A stretch of 64,000 nt of DNA from Dryomyza anilis (GCA_951804985.1 OX638130.1:122587593-122651592), one strand, 5' to 3'; positions 1 to 11,306 are shown, numbered from the stretch's first letter. Notes: generated from the letters alone by a model not told the origin. Numbers and translations are program-made.

Positions 1-698
1 TAAAAGTTGTGAATTTTAATGTGGTGAAATTTTAGTGTAGTGAGTTTTAGTGTGGTGAGTTTTAGTGTGGTGAAATTTTAGTGTGGTGAGTTTAAGTGTG
101 GTGAATGTTAGTGTGTTGAATTTTTGTGTGGTGAGTTTTAGTGTGGTGAGTTTTAGTGTGGTGAGTTTTAGTGTGGTAAATTTTAGTGTGGTAAGTTTTA
201 GTGTGGTGAGTTTTGGTATGGTGAGTTTAAGTGTGGTGAGTTTTAGTGTTGTGAATTTTAGTGCGGTGAGTTTTAGTGTGGCGACATTTGAGTGTAGTGA
301 GTTTTAGTGTGGTGAGTTTTAGTGGTGAATTTGAGTGTAGTGAGTTTAAAAGTGGTGAATTTTAATGTGGTGAAATTTTAGTGTAGTGAGTTTTAGTGTG
401 GTGAGTTTTAGTGTGGTGAATTTTGGTGTGGTAAGTTTTAGTGTGTTGAATTTTTGTGTGGTGAGTTTAGGTGAGTTTTAGTGTGGTGAGTTTTTGTGTG
501 GTGAGTTTTAGTGTGGTGAGTTTTAGTGTGGTGAGTTTTTGTGTGGTGAGTTTTAGTGTGGTAAGTTTTAGTGTGGTGAGTTTTAGTGTGGTGAGTTTTA
601 GTGTGGTGAATTATAGTTTGGGGGGTTAGTGTGGTTAATTTAAGGGTGAATTTTAGTGTGGTGAGTTTTAGTTTGGTTAGTTTTAGTTTGGTGAGTTT
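1..698. repeat. 15-bp minisatellite array (GTGTGGTGAGTTTTA)
   Basis: About 46 tandem copies of a 15-bp unit, with single-base variants (GTGAATTTT, GTAAGTTTT, TTTTTGTG) and a few slips in length. Because 15 is a multiple of three, the array gives an apparent open frame of VVSFS pentapeptides at 83-307; this is an artefact of the repeat. The same unit occurs in opposite orientation at 40165-40320. The array runs off the left edge of the window, so its true length is unknown. Confidence 0.97.
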
Positions 699-699
699 C

Positions 700-837
700 C
701 TTTTCTTTCCTTTTTTTGTTTTTCATTTAGTTTGGATTGTGGTTTTATGTGATTGGCTTTGTTTTTGTATTTTTGCTTTTGCTTTTGTTTTGTGTTGTGC
801 TTTTGCTTTTTTGTTTTTAATTTTTTTTTTTGTATTT
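700..837. repeat. T-rich (TTTTGY)n low-complexity tract
   Basis: Dominated by TTTTTG, TTTTGC and TTTTGT words with almost no A on the plus strand. It leads directly into the dispersed repeat at 838-1094. The same arrangement is seen at the second copy (54760-56878 leading into 56879-57126), so the tract may belong to that element. Confidence 0.85.
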
Positions 838-1094
838 GAGTTTTTTGTTTCATGTTCGTAGCTGGTGAAAGTGCCGAGTTATATCGTGTTTAGGTTGCAT
901 GGGAGGTGCCACGCCTCTTTGTCCAATCCTGCCCATATATAGCCTATCATTCCTTCCAGACCATACCGCATCTGTGGTAAAAATTTCAAGACAATCGGAT
1001 CAGCCGTTTAGACGGAGAAGTGGAACAAACAAACAAAAGGACAAACCAACAAACCAACATTCAGATTTATTATATTAATAGGATAGGATAGGAT
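838..1094 (+). mobile_element. Dispersed repeat, probable non-LTR retroelement 3' tail, copy 1
   Basis: Closely matches 56879-57126. Shared blocks include GAGTTTTTTGTTTCA, GAGGTGCCACGCC, CCCATATATAGCCTATCATT, CCTTCCAGACCATACCGCAT and GGATCAGCCGTTTAGACGGA. It ends in AACAAACAAACAAA, ATTTATTATATTAATA and a GGATAGGATAGG tail. An A/C-rich run followed by a short tandem tail is typical of the 3' ends of non-LTR elements, for example RTE-like ones, or of SINEs. No reverse transcriptase coding sequence is visible, so the class is inferred. Both copies lie in the same orientation. Confidence 0.6.
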
Positions 1095-1778
1095 TATTAA
1101 AAACATCGTAATTACAAAGTTATATGCCATTAACCCTTTAAAGGGACATACCCGATTTATTTTCGTTCGATTTTGATGAAATTTCACACAGTCAAAATGT
1201 ATAATATTTATATTGAAAATATGTTTCGAATAGCATTGTATTTTTTTTTAAATTTCTTACACAAAATCACACATATTTACACATAAAGTATTCTGTATTT
1301 CATCTGTTTGAAAATCTATTATCAGAAAAAATATTTAGCAGATCAGTGCAGAGTTTATATTGACAGCTGCCAGAAATATTCCTGAAAAATGACAGAAATA
1401 GACAACACCAAATTAGTCAACAAAAAAATCCAGATCCATTGACATGCATTTCTTCGTGTTTTGTAAATATGCTTTGATTTGACCTGTCTATGACAATTGG
1501 CGATAGCTATTATTCTATCCAAAATCCATTAATTAAACATTTGAAAAAAGTCACATTTTATCTTACTTTCTTAAACTTTGATAACATTTCATGCTCCATC
1601 ATTGTAATGATGATTCAACTTTTATAAATAACTTTATATAAATAATTGACTAAAGTACTGCTAATATCGACAAAACAGTGAGCCTTGAATTGAAACTTTT
1701 GTCTAAATTTGAATCCTGATTTTATCTAAAATTCCGAGCATGCCTATATATATGATGTCAGAACTAGACAGTCGTCGG
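1095..1778. other. AT-rich unique sequence, no gene seen
   Basis: No reading frame, RNA gene or tandem repeat that I can support. Confidence 0.6.
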
Positions 1779-1968
1779 TATAAAAACGCATTTCTTAATT
1801 AGTAATGCATTTCATTCATTCTCGGTGATAACGATAGTGATTAAAATTAAAAATCTCGTACACAGTGTTTTTCAGATGATTGCGAACTTTGGTGGCAACA
1901 ACGGTATACATGGAAACTTGAGAAATACTGATCAGAATACTATGAATTTTGGTTTTAATATGTTCCAG
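1779..1968 (+). promoter_or_regulatory. Possible TATA promoter and short leader exon joined to repeat-derived sequence
   Basis: TATAAAAA lies at 1779-1786. An ATTCATTC stretch sits about 30 bp downstream, where a start site would be expected. An ATG at 1876 opens 31 codons (MIANFGGNNGIHGNLRNTDQ at the start) and reaches a splice-donor-like CAG|GTAAAAGT at 1968/1969; if unspliced, the frame stops at 1978-1980. From about 1905 on, the sequence is a diverged fragment of dispersed repeat A: GAAACTTGAGAAATACT and AATGAGCCAAA also occur at 55420-55510. It could be an exonised repeat or chance. No downstream exon was identified. Confidence 0.2.
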
Positions 1969-2045
1969 GTAAAAGTCTGATTTAAGTGTGGAAATGAGCC
2001 AAACCGGTCAACGGACACAACCACCTACCATACAAATCACTCTTA
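1905..2045 (-). repeat. Diverged fragment of dispersed repeat A
   Basis: It aligns with 55417-55555 through GTATAC, GAAACTTGAGAAATACT, CAGAAT, AATGAGCCAAA, GGTCAAC and CATACAA-TCACT. It lacks the microsatellite and the GTGTAGGGTAT end, so it is an old or partial copy. Confidence 0.65.
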
Positions 2046-3060
2046 AACGCTGCAAAAAAAGGGCACTCCCAAACATAATTTTGCAGGCATTACATATATC
2101 TTTGGACCTTTTTGAAAACAAACGTATTATTGCATTGCCAAACATTATTATAATTACAGTCAAACATATGTTTGTTTTCGTTTAAGCATATTTATGTTCA
2201 GAATGAATAATTTTGACGTTCTTGCAACATATATATGTTTGAATGTGAAAAACATTTTATTTACATGTAAACATATTGATTTTTACATTTCATATTAATG
2301 TAAAAAAGTAAATTTAGTGCTAATATTTTTTTTACACTTAAACTATTAAACTATTACTTTTTTATTACACATCTTTTACTCTATTGTTCCTAATTTGAGC
2401 TCATAGAATTACGGATTAATTGGATATTTTACAAACAGCCATAATGGTATTAACAGTGATTGGCGGTACTTAAACAAATTTATCCACCAAAAAGAACTTT
2501 TAAACTATATGAAAAGTATTAATGTGAGTGTTACCTAGTTATAAAAGTAGGCAGCATTGTTATTTATTTGTAATGCCAAACATAAATATAATTAAAGCGT
2601 TGTCATAGTCATTCTATTATTTTTAAATTCGTTGTAAGCCACGAATAACCAAATACATATTATTCAAAGAACTTTTTTGACATTTGCTGTATTAAACAAC
2701 AGAAATTACAAACATACATATAGTAATATCTGATGAAATATATATGTTTCTACAGAAACATAAAAATAATGAATTCATATAAATCCACGATCAAAGCAAT
2801 GTATGTTTAAATATAGTATAATAATATTTCAATCTGAACAAAATAATAATACAATTCTATTATAATGAAATTAGATTTTACTCCAAATATTTATATAGTG
2901 ATTTCGAATTACGTTATAATTACATTCAAACATATTTAAACAAATCTTTTCTATCCGTGTAAATAACTCCTTAGGAACCAGTAACGCGAAAGAATTTAAA
3001 ACATTTCAGGGACCGCAAAAAATTCAGTCGACGGAAAACTGTCCTACAAATTCGTATCTA
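2046..3060. other. AT-rich sequence, no gene seen
   Basis: Very high A+T with scattered short palindromes such as AAACATATGTTT. The short open frames are no longer than chance would give. Confidence 0.55.
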
Positions 3061-3114
3061 TTTGGTTTAAATTATAACAAATAATTTTATACTGCATGCA
3101 TCATTTCGACTCGT

Positions 3115-3142
3115 TTCGAGAACCTTCTACTCGTTTCGTGAA
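3115..3142. promoter_or_regulatory. Candidate heat-shock element, phased TTC/GAA pentamers
   Basis: TTC at 3115, GAA at 3120, TTC at 3125, TTC at 3135 and GAA at 3140 all fall on one 5-bp register; only the unit at 3130 is missing. Alternating inverted nGAAn pentamers in 5-bp phase are the known binding site of heat-shock factor trimers. No convincing TATA box or transcript start lies close downstream, so any function is inference. Confidence 0.35.
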
Positions 3143-5590
3143 TGACGCATGCTATTGGCATCTCATTCGCACTTTTGTGTTTTTAATGCGCTGATTGTCT
3201 ATCTCTTTCTTGCACATTGCCTCAGCGCGCTGAATGATCTTCCGCCACTTTCTAACACATTGCTAAGTGCGTTGAATTGTCTTGTGCCTCATTTACTCTT
3301 GCATAGTGGAGCACATTGCATATGATTTTATTTTAAATTAAATTTTCTTTACAATTTTTGCATATTTCTAATTTAGTTACAAAATCACAATTTATAATTA
3401 ATATTTTAAAATTAAATAAATACCTTACTTTGTCCCACTGTGCCGCCCAATTATAATTTAAACTGCCACCAATTGAATGTAATTAAATTAACGCATTTAA
3501 CTGTTTAGCAAACAAAAGCGGTAGCATAATTTTTTAGGCGCTCTGAATATAACTGCCACGTAATTGCATAATTGAGTGAGTGGAGTGTGGAGTGGAGTTG
3601 AAGAATGGGAATAGCTGAAAGTAGGGTGTATAAAAAGACAAAAGCTGCTTATTTTGTGGCACAAAGTGGCGCGCCCGGCGTTTAATTAGATGCGTACAAA
3701 ACAATTAATCAATGCTCGCAACTTATAACCTCCTTCTACATTATGCCAACCCCGACACTTTGCAAAGTTTTCGAAAAATCAGCCAAACCGACGACATCCT
3801 ACGTTTGCCTAAAGTGTCAATGTCAAAGACAATTTTTTACGCCTGAAATGGGGCAGCCAAAAAAATTAAATAAAATCTTGTTAACACGCCATTCATCACT
3901 TGTTTGACTTACGAGGAGGAACGAAGCAACGAACTGTATGCCAAATGCGGTATGCGGGTCAAAACGTGACGGCATTTAAAAGCGCCGCGCCAAAAGGACT
4001 GATTTTTATTTCCGTTTCCGTTACAAATGAAAGATTGCTCGTTGTTTGTGCTCGTTTTGGCACGACACTTGTAATGAGACCAAAATTGGGGCGTAAGAGA
4101 CAAATTGATGTCATTAATTAAAAGTGGAAAAGGCCATGTCTAGTATTACACACAAATTGGTTAAGTGTTTGTGGAATGGTTGAATAGAGCTCCGAAGGGA
4201 GTCAAGTTTCGATTTCCAAATGTTCGAAGAAAGCAGTTTGTTATTTTTGGTATGAAAGTCAACCCTTTTTCGATTGTTTTATGGTAAAGTGAGTTCTTTG
4301 TAATGTGCAGAAAATTGATACTTTGTAAAAAATATTGCCAGAGCAATATACTGTTTTATTTACCATTTTATTTATTGCAATAATGTTAAAATTAGGTTTT
4401 TATTAAAATCTAAAAATGAAAAAATAATATAAAACATTTTTATGTTTTTCCGCACCACCTACTGTTTGTTGTAATGTTCGAAATTTATCTATAAATTGCT
4501 AACACAAATTCAACGCCCACACACGTGCTCAAAATCTACTTAAATGCGACAAACTTCCTTCCGGCAGTATAAAGGCAGCTTCTCTAAATTCCATAAAATT
4601 CAATAATATTAAAAATATAAAACAAAGACGTCCGCCGACAATCGTTCGTCGTCACTTTTGCATTATTAAGTTGTCAAAGATAACAATTTTTTCTGCTTTT
4701 CATACCATAAAATATTCGGCGCAACCAATATAGAAAAACAAAAAACTTTATTCGGGGTTGAGGGTTACTGCCTGCGCCTTTGAAAAATTACTTTGATACG
4801 TTTTGTGGCATTTCTATGCCGCATGTCCTAGGCATAACTTTGGTGTTGTTTTTGTTAGATTTGCAGATAAGGCAACCTCGGAGTTTTATTGAAATTTGAA
4901 ATATGTCAAAAGTTAACGTTTAACGCATATTATGTACAACTGAGGTCAGCGAGGTTGTGAGTAGAGCATTTAACGGCGTGGTGCTCTGACCTTTTGACAA
5001 TTCTGCCACATAGCAGTTGACATTGGTTTTGAGGGCGACTTTTTGCTTTTGTCATATATATTTTGTCTATAATATCAACATCAAATAGAAATGTTTTGAA
5101 AAGATTTTTTTTTTGTTTTGAGATAAAAGATTACGCCACATAAAGTGAAATGATTTTACAAATTACAAAATCATCGTAAAACGAGAGAGCCGTTTGTTTG
5201 TTGGCACTTAAAGTCAATGAGTTAATTTGAAAAGGTTTTTATTTGCGCATTAAAAAGGTTTTAATCAGTAAATGGAAGCAGTCAATGCAAGTGTATTTAA
5301 TATATTTCTATTTTAATTTTAGGTTTAATCAACAAACATATATGATGAGCAAGAGTCTGGTACGATAAGTTGAAATTTAAAATATCGAAACCAAAAATGT
5401 CATATATTAAAAAATAAGAAAAAAATTTAACAATTTCAAATCGCCTCAATTGTTGCAATTTTTTCAAATTCTCCTTTTTAAAATATGCCCTGTGCACCTA
5501 ATTTAGTAGTCTTTTATTTAATTAATTTTCAATCAAAATACTTATGCCTGTATTTGATGATTTTATATTAATGAAAAGAGTTATAGCAAC
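3143..5590. other. Unique island, non-coding as far as visible
   Basis: More mixed base composition than its surroundings, with fly-like unique sequence. TATA-like words occur at 3629-3636 and 4568-4575, but no convincing reading frame follows either. Short frames on both strands (for example 3900-4121 plus and 3909-4103 minus) overlap each other and look like chance. It could be intron or intergenic DNA with conserved elements; this cannot be decided from one sequence. Confidence 0.5.
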
Positions 5591-5636
5591 TCTAGATGCT
5601 TTGAGTAAAGTGAGACAACACGTTCGTTGATATTCA

Positions 5637-5673
5637 GTTTGTGTCTTACGCACCGGGTGCGTAAGACACAAAC
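5637..5673. repeat. Perfect 37-bp palindrome (18-bp arms, 1-bp centre)
   Basis: GTTTGTGTCTTACGCACC at 5637-5654 is followed by one G and then its exact reverse complement at 5656-5673. It would form a tight hairpin. The complete element copy at 47485-48410 does not have it, so it is specific to this copy. The AAAT microsatellite follows 8 bp later. Confidence 0.97.
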
Positions 5674-5681
5674 GATGATTT

Positions 5682-5715
5682 AATAAATAAATAAATAAAT
5701 AAATAAATAAACAAA

Positions 5716-5746
<31 letters not shown>

Positions 5747-5748
5747 AA
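5682..5748. repeat. (AAAT)n microsatellite
   Basis: About 16 tandem AAAT units with one AAAC variant near 5710. Confidence 0.97.
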
Positions 5749-5752
5749 TTAA

Positions 5753-5900
5753 ATGTGTTATATCAATAGAAATATGTTTTCGCTAAATGTGTTGAGTGGT
5801 CTGCAGGAAGAGGATCTGGATAATCCCGATCCAGAAGAGACAGATTTTTGCCAACTGATTTTGGAATGGGTATTTGCTCATAAAATCGGTGAATTTAAAG
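5753..5900 (+). other. Exon-like coding segment inside a DNA element (copy A)
   Basis: The frame from the ATG at 5753 reads MCYINRNMFSLN, then LQEEDLDNPDPEETDFCQ, then LILEWVFAHKIGEFKG. It reaches a good splice-donor-like sequence (AAAG|GTAAAG) at 5900/5901. The part from LDNPDPEE to IGEF is shared, mostly at amino-acid level, with the minus-strand segment at 47834-47925, where a donor-like GTGAAT falls at a nearby position. Shared frame plus shared donor suggests an original coding exon of a transposon protein, or one picked up by the element. Acidic residues followed by an LILEWxF helix recall the start of SAM-like N-terminal domains seen in some insect transposon proteins, but that is a weak guess. 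No downstream exon is present; it is probably non-functional now. Confidence 0.4.
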
Positions 5901-6174
5901 GTAAAGGTGCATTGAAATTGTTTTCTTTTTTATTTCATTTTGTACCTAATAATTATAACAATTTCTAGTCGGTTCGATTTACCACGTTTTTCGGTCACTG
6001 CAATTTTAACCGTCTTTTTCGGCTAGATTTACCTATCTTTTTCTTAGTGTGTAAAACGAAGAATAACAAATTTGTTCATCAAATTTGTGAGTAGAAACTG
6101 TTATTTTTCAGTTATTGTTGATAGGGCATATTTTAAAAATATTTTAATTTTTAAAATTATTTATTATTTATATT

Positions 6175-6407
6175 TATTTTCACGACTACTTTAAAATAAT
6201 CAAAAACTAGTAATCCGACTACTTTTTTTGATTATTTCTATTTTTCTTGATTATTTTTTGATTATCAAATAATCGAAAAAAAATCTAACAAAAATAGAAA
6301 TAATCAAAAAAAGTAGTCGGATTACTTTTTTTGATTAATTTCAAAGAATCAAAAAAAAAAGTAGTCGGATTACTAGTTTTAGATTATTTTAAAGTAGTCG
6401 TGAAAAT
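6175..6407. repeat. Fold-back inverted repeat with a duplicated segment
   Basis: The left arm at 6175-6245 (ATTTTCACGACTACTTTAAA, TAGTAATCCGACTACTTTTT) is repeated in reverse complement at 6289-6407. On the right side the block GTAGTCGGATTAC occurs twice (6313 and 6361), with AATCAAAAA-rich sequence between. It looks like a palindromic MITE or fold-back remnant. No clear target duplication was found. Confidence 0.85.
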
Positions 6408-6753
6408 AATCAAAAAATGTTCTAAGAATCAAATTACTTTTTGATTATTCCTAATCGTAATCAAAATTTTTAATTACGACTACTAAGAATCGTAATCAAA
6501 ATTCCATTTTGCTGCAGTAAAAGTTGCTAGAATTATTGGTTACATTTGTGGCGCTAATTCTGAAAATGATATCAGATTTGTCAAATTGGATCTAGTTTTG
6601 GAGATATAGCCCAATTGTAAAATGCTCATTATTTTGTTGTCCTTTTGTTTTTTTAGATTCTAACAAAAGAATATAATGAACTAATTTTTCGATATTAGAC
6701 GCAGAAAATCATACCCTACAATACAAAGATTTGCTTTATTTGTTGGCGAGATA

Positions 6754-7758
6754 CACAGAAAAAAAATTCATCAATATGATGAATTGATTCATAAATATTA
6801 TGAATTTTTCACCAATTCATCATATTGATATCACCGTTCATTCAATGACATATTGGTGAATACATTCATTCAATTATTTGTACAATCGAACATCATAGTG
6901 AAGAACGAAATATTCAATACAAGGAATATGAATCGTCTTATTGATGAATTTGTTCATAATAATTATAAATATAATATTTTTACGTATTTAAAAAAAAAAG
7001 TGTTATTGTACAAATTTTATTTAAAAATAACAGCAAAAAAAATTATCCGTAAAAAAAATTTTGTTCGAAAAAAAATATTATTAGACATTTTTTTTTGGAA
7101 AAACAAAAATTTCGAAAAAAACGAGTTGGGAAAGTTAGGTCACATGGGTAAGTTCGGTCATATGGGACGGACTGTTATAGTCGATCGGGCCCGACTATGG
7201 AATACCCTACACCTTAATGTGAGATATTTAATTGTATACCTCATAATATTATTCACATATCAGAAATTTACGTCTCATATAATTTAAAAAATTGATATAA
7301 AAATATAAAATATCTAATAAAAAAATTTTAAAAATAAAAGTGGGCGGACCACGCCTATATTTAATATTTTGTAAGGCAAATATTTCACAGATTTGATTTT
7401 AATAATTTACGGATCAAACTTCCACTATGAAAACCCGGGAAATAATGAAAAAAAAAAGTGGGCGGATCACGCCCATTTTTGGACCACATATTTTTAGGTG
7501 AATTATAACAATATGTTTTAAATTTTATAACTATATTTTGAATACTTTTCGAGTTATTAGTTCCTAAAGAGTTATATAAAAGTGACTTGTATGGGAGGTG
7601 GGCGTGTCCGTTGACCGATTTGGCTCATTTTCAAACTTAGTTCCTACTTTTGGCTAAAATATATTGAGACGAAATTTCATCGTATTCTGATCAGTATTTC
7701 TCAAGATTTTCTGTATTCGGACAGCAAGACAGCAAGACAGCAAGACAGCAAGACAGCA

Positions 7759-7798
<40 letters not shown>

Positions 7799-8567
7799 GG
7801 ACATGGCTAAACGGACTCGGGTAGTGATGCTGATCAAGAATATATATACTTTTTCATACCGGACACGCCTCCTAAGGGGCGTTACAATATATGCACAAAG
7901 TTAATATACCCTGTACCTCATAGGTGTAGGGTATAAAAATCTAACAAAATTTTTTTTTTTATATATTTTTTATAAATATAACTTTTTATTAAAATAACAG
8001 AAAAAATATGTATAAAAAAAAATTATCCGAAAAAAAATGTTGTTCGAAAAAAAAAATTTTTTTTAATTATTCGAAAAATGCTTAGAAAAAAATGTTCGAC
8101 AAAAAAAAATTTCGAAAAAAATTTTTTAACATTTTTTTTTAATATATCTTTTTATTAATAAAAAGTTTTAATTATAAATAATAAATATATTATAAAACAT
8201 TTTACTAATATATGCATGGCGAGCAAGTATTATATAAGAAATAGCATACAAGAACTACTTGAGAACTGAGAAGTACGGCGAAAAATGAACGAAAAATAAA
8301 TATTTTGATTCTAATTTGGTTTGATGAATTGCATTGAAGTACATCGTATTTCATTTATTTTTTCATTAATATTATGAAACGTATTCTTCACATAAAGTTC
8401 ATTATATTTAAGAACTCCTTTTCTACAGTTACCAAGCGTTTATCATATTTAGCATTCATTCATCATGTGATGTCGTTAGTCATTAATATTATGAATGGTT
8501 CTTCAATACAATGAATCATGGTTTGAAGAACGGAATTCATCAATATGATGTACATTTTTTTTCTGTG
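6754..8567. mobile_element. Family D element, CACAGAAAAAA ends, TA-flanked, with a nested insertion
   Basis: Starts CACAGAAAAAAAATTC at 6754 and ends TTTTTTCTGTG at 8567, flanked by TA at 6752-6753 and 8568-8569. TA duplication and CA...TG termini fit the Tc1/mariner superfamily's target preference. Just inside the ends are AATTCATCAATATGATG words in inverse orientation. The interior is very AT-rich and phased with TTCGAAAAAAA blocks. It has no transposase frame, so it is non-autonomous. A copy of dispersed repeat A (7122-7936) is inserted in it; without that insertion the element is about 1.0 kb. The open frame at 6853-7287 crosses the junction and is not a gene. Confidence 0.85.
7122..7936 (+). 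mobile_element. Dispersed repeat A, copy 1
   Basis: Starts CGAGTTGGGAAAGTTAGGTC and ends CATAGGTGTAGGGTATAAA. It matches 51720-52608 in the same direction and 55255-55949 in reverse over nearly its whole length. Inside are ATACCCTACACC near the left, a GACAGCAAGACAG run and a (CAGA)n microsatellite at about 7725-7800, then CTGATCAAGAATATATATAC and a GGGTAT end. No coding sequence or terminal inverted repeat is apparent. The class is uncertain; a Helitron-like or other non-autonomous element is possible. The motif near the right end resembles dispersed repeats known in Drosophila. Confidence 0.85.
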
Positions 8568-8879
8568 TATAGACAAAAGAAATTCAATTCTTTACAAACA
8601 ATTACAATTTGTATAGCACCATTTGTTCTCTTTAAAACTTCATTATGAATGTTGGTTAAAAACTTAAAAATCAGAAAAATTTAACACTGTCCGACCAAAA
8701 CTTTCCTATCTTTCTAAGATTCATTTTATGGTAGACAGAACTAATAGTAGATAAATACTCTCTAAGCAATTCACCTCACTAATGAATTCAAAATTATTCA
8801 CACCCCTCATTTAATAAAAAAAAAACTGTCACTTATTCAATTTTCTAAACAAAAAAGGAAAGGACATACAGCAATCCTA

Positions 8880-10640
8880 TTATTGGCATTAAAATATCAA
8901 ACGAAAAATATTACTATTGTTGCGATGCTGCACATTTATGAGCACATCCCGTGGGATCATGTTAAATGTTGCACAGCCCACCTTCAGTGGGCTCACGCCG
9001 ACTTGCGAGCATTTTTAATAAATTTCCTCAATCAACCACTGAGAAGGTTCCGGAGTGTGACCGCGATCAAGAAGGACGACGCAGGCAGGCAGGACATAAA
9101 TTACGACATAAGGAAGAGGCACAAACAATGGTGGGCGGGATAAATTTAAAACTATAAAGGAAGCAACAAAGCGCATAATAAACAAATTTGCGAAGAGGGT
9201 GGCTGTGTTGTGCGGCGTTCGGTAGCTATTTTTCTAAAATAGCAAAAAATTCAATAAATTGTCCTTATTACAGCAGTGAAGCGGTAAAAATGAAATTTTA
9301 TAACTTAAACCAATTTGCGAGTGCAATGAGGCAAGGATATGAGTATGCTGCATCATTGGCACTGGACCAAGGACATAAATTATGGGCAAGAGAGAATTGA
9401 AAAGCGGATAAAAATAAAAACGAATGAAATAATAAAAAAAAAATGGAAAATAAAACTGTAAAAAATATATATAACGAACCGGACATTACTTTGAGGTGCA
9501 AGTGACCCACACACTCACACACACACTCATGCACCAGTCAAAAGGTCAAACACGTCCAGGATAACGTACAGGATATACGTGCAGCTGATGCTTGCGGTTG
9601 GCTGCTGGTGTGTGCTACGTTGTTTCGTTTTATTTCAATACCTACTGGGGGGAAAGGGGGAAGGCGACTGGCTCCACGAAGTGAATGATAAATACATTCG
9701 CTCTGTGCTTTGTGGTGGTCAATACGAGGTTCAAGGAGCGTTGGAAATCGCATAAAATAAGCATAAAATAAAATTTATATAAAATGGACTTAAAAATGCG
9801 CGAACAAAGCCAAAAATTTTACATTCTTGGCTGTTTTTTTAATTTTTGAAATCCACTCCTTATGTGCAGCGCATACAAAATGAGCGCCCATCAATTGTAT
9901 TGAACTGGATCATCGATGACTACCGGGGGTGAGCACACAACTTTTAATAAATGGCACCGCATAAAGCACGCTACGTGGTGTTGGCCTTTTGACCATCCCC
10001 AGGGTATCGTTGCATTTGAGATATGAATGCGAAATTATCGTTCGGTTTTTATATTTTCGATTTTTTAAATTGGCCTTTTCTTTGTTTTTTTTTTTTGTTG
10101 GTTGACAGCTCAAAAGACAGCATCAAACATAGCAAATATTTCCCGGTCGAAAAAGCGGTAGACGTCCTCAAATCGCTTTATTTTATTAGCACTCGCATAA
10201 CTCATAACTTGTCGGCAATTTGTTGCCAAAAAGAAAAAAACATAGTGGACATTTATATAAACATAAGTGGTAATAACTATAAAAATAACCCTTACGCATA
10301 AATTTCTGTAGATGGTTTTTGCATTCGAATTCCCACATTGGCATCCTTTTGGGGTTTGACGATTACAGTTTATCATTTGCCACCCCGTTTATGGGCACTT
10401 TAAGGACATTTTGATTGTCCAAATGTTGCGATTCGACTTTAGTCAGGCATACACCGAGCACACACACACTCGGTCGTATTACCGCATTTTTACGATTTCA
10501 CATGAATCTCGAGGTCTCGTGGCTTTGCTGTTGGGTTAAATGAAAATGGAAATAATATTCGGCTGTAGATGTTTAGCCACAAGCCGTGTTTGCATAGTAA
10601 AGTAAACCAAAAATATTCAAAAATAAATTTATGGCATGTA
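8880..10640. other. Unique island, no supported gene
   Basis: Composition rises in G+C near 8940-9130 and 9540-9740. The frame at 8883-9143 (86 codons) overlaps another in a different frame, and neither resembles a family I know. Frames at 9538-9753 and 10110-10376 are similar in kind. A short CA-rich stretch lies at 9507-9530. Confidence 0.5.
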
Positions 10641-11074
10641 AATGGCATAATTTTGCCATCATCATCATCGACATCGTTGTAGGGGGAGTGTTAGAAACTT
10701 TTGGTTGGGGCCTTATTTGGGTTTTATTTATGTTATGATTACGAGAAAGTTTTGATAGCTGAAAATAATAGAAAAAAGCTCAATTTTAATACAAAAAGGT
10801 GGCATATTTCATTGTCAAAGTAACTTTTCAGATTTGTGAGATTTTTCGAATATTTTTGGCAGGAGACTTGGTTTTGGGATTTTCGGGTGGACAATTCTTT
10901 TAGTTTGAGATATATTTATTTACTTTTCTGTTTGTGTATAATAAAACAAAGACAATATAAAATAGTTATATTGGAAAGTTCGAATTTTATATCATTAACT
11001 ATTCAGTGATTGCAATCCAAACGACTAACGATTATGATTTCAATTTTCATACTCATATAGGTTTCGGCACGTAT

Positions 11075-11155
11075 TCCCGGAGACAATTCTTTCCCGAGAT
11101 AATTAATTTTCGAAACAATTCTTTCCTGAGACAATTCTCTCCCAGTCAATTCTTA
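11075..11155 (-). repeat. Fragment of the GAAGAATTGTCTCGG-type minisatellite
   Basis: ACAATTCTTTCCCGAGA, ACAATTCTTTCCTGAGA and ACAATTCTCTCCCAG repeat at about 17-30 bp spacing. The reverse complement matches the unit family seen at 29270-30060. Confidence 0.7.
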
Positions 11156-11306
11156 AGTTAAACTTGAATTAACTCAAGAAATACACTAAGGGAAAAAGTA
11201 ATAAAATTAAATAAAAAGTCATAAATTTCAATACTTTTCGACACGTTTTGCTCCGGTAGTCTTTTTATTTAAATTAAATACTTTTTATTTAAACTTGAAG
11301 TAAATA

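Larger units (their letters stand above)
5590..6051 (-). mobile_element. Partial copy of the 926-bp TA-flanked DNA element (copy A)
   Basis: The right end, CCTATCTTTTTCTTAGTGTG followed by TA at 6052-6053, matches the reverse complement of the left end of the complete element at 47485-48410. The blocks at 5970-6040 (ACCACGTTTTTCGGTCACTG, AACCGTCTTTTTCGGCTAGA) are nearly identical in inverse orientation to 47500-47575. The left boundary is vague: similarity fades near 5590 and no second terminal repeat is seen, so this copy is truncated or rearranged. It carries the palindrome at 5637, the AAAT microsatellite and the exon-like segment at 5753-5900. Confidence 0.75.

Noticed and set aside
83..307. 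VVSFS pentapeptide-repeat frame
   Set aside because: Translation of the 15-bp minisatellite.
3629..4575. TATA-like words at 3629-3636 and 4568-4575
   Set aside because: Expected by chance in AT-rich DNA; no initiator with a coding frame or donor follows.
6853..7287. 144-codon plus-strand frame
   Set aside because: It spans the junction between the family D element and the inserted repeat A, and is Lys/Phe/Ile-rich from AT-rich DNA.
8883..9143. 86-codon plus-strand frame in a G+C-richer island
   Set aside because: A second frame overlaps it, no family is recognised, and there is no clear start or splice context.
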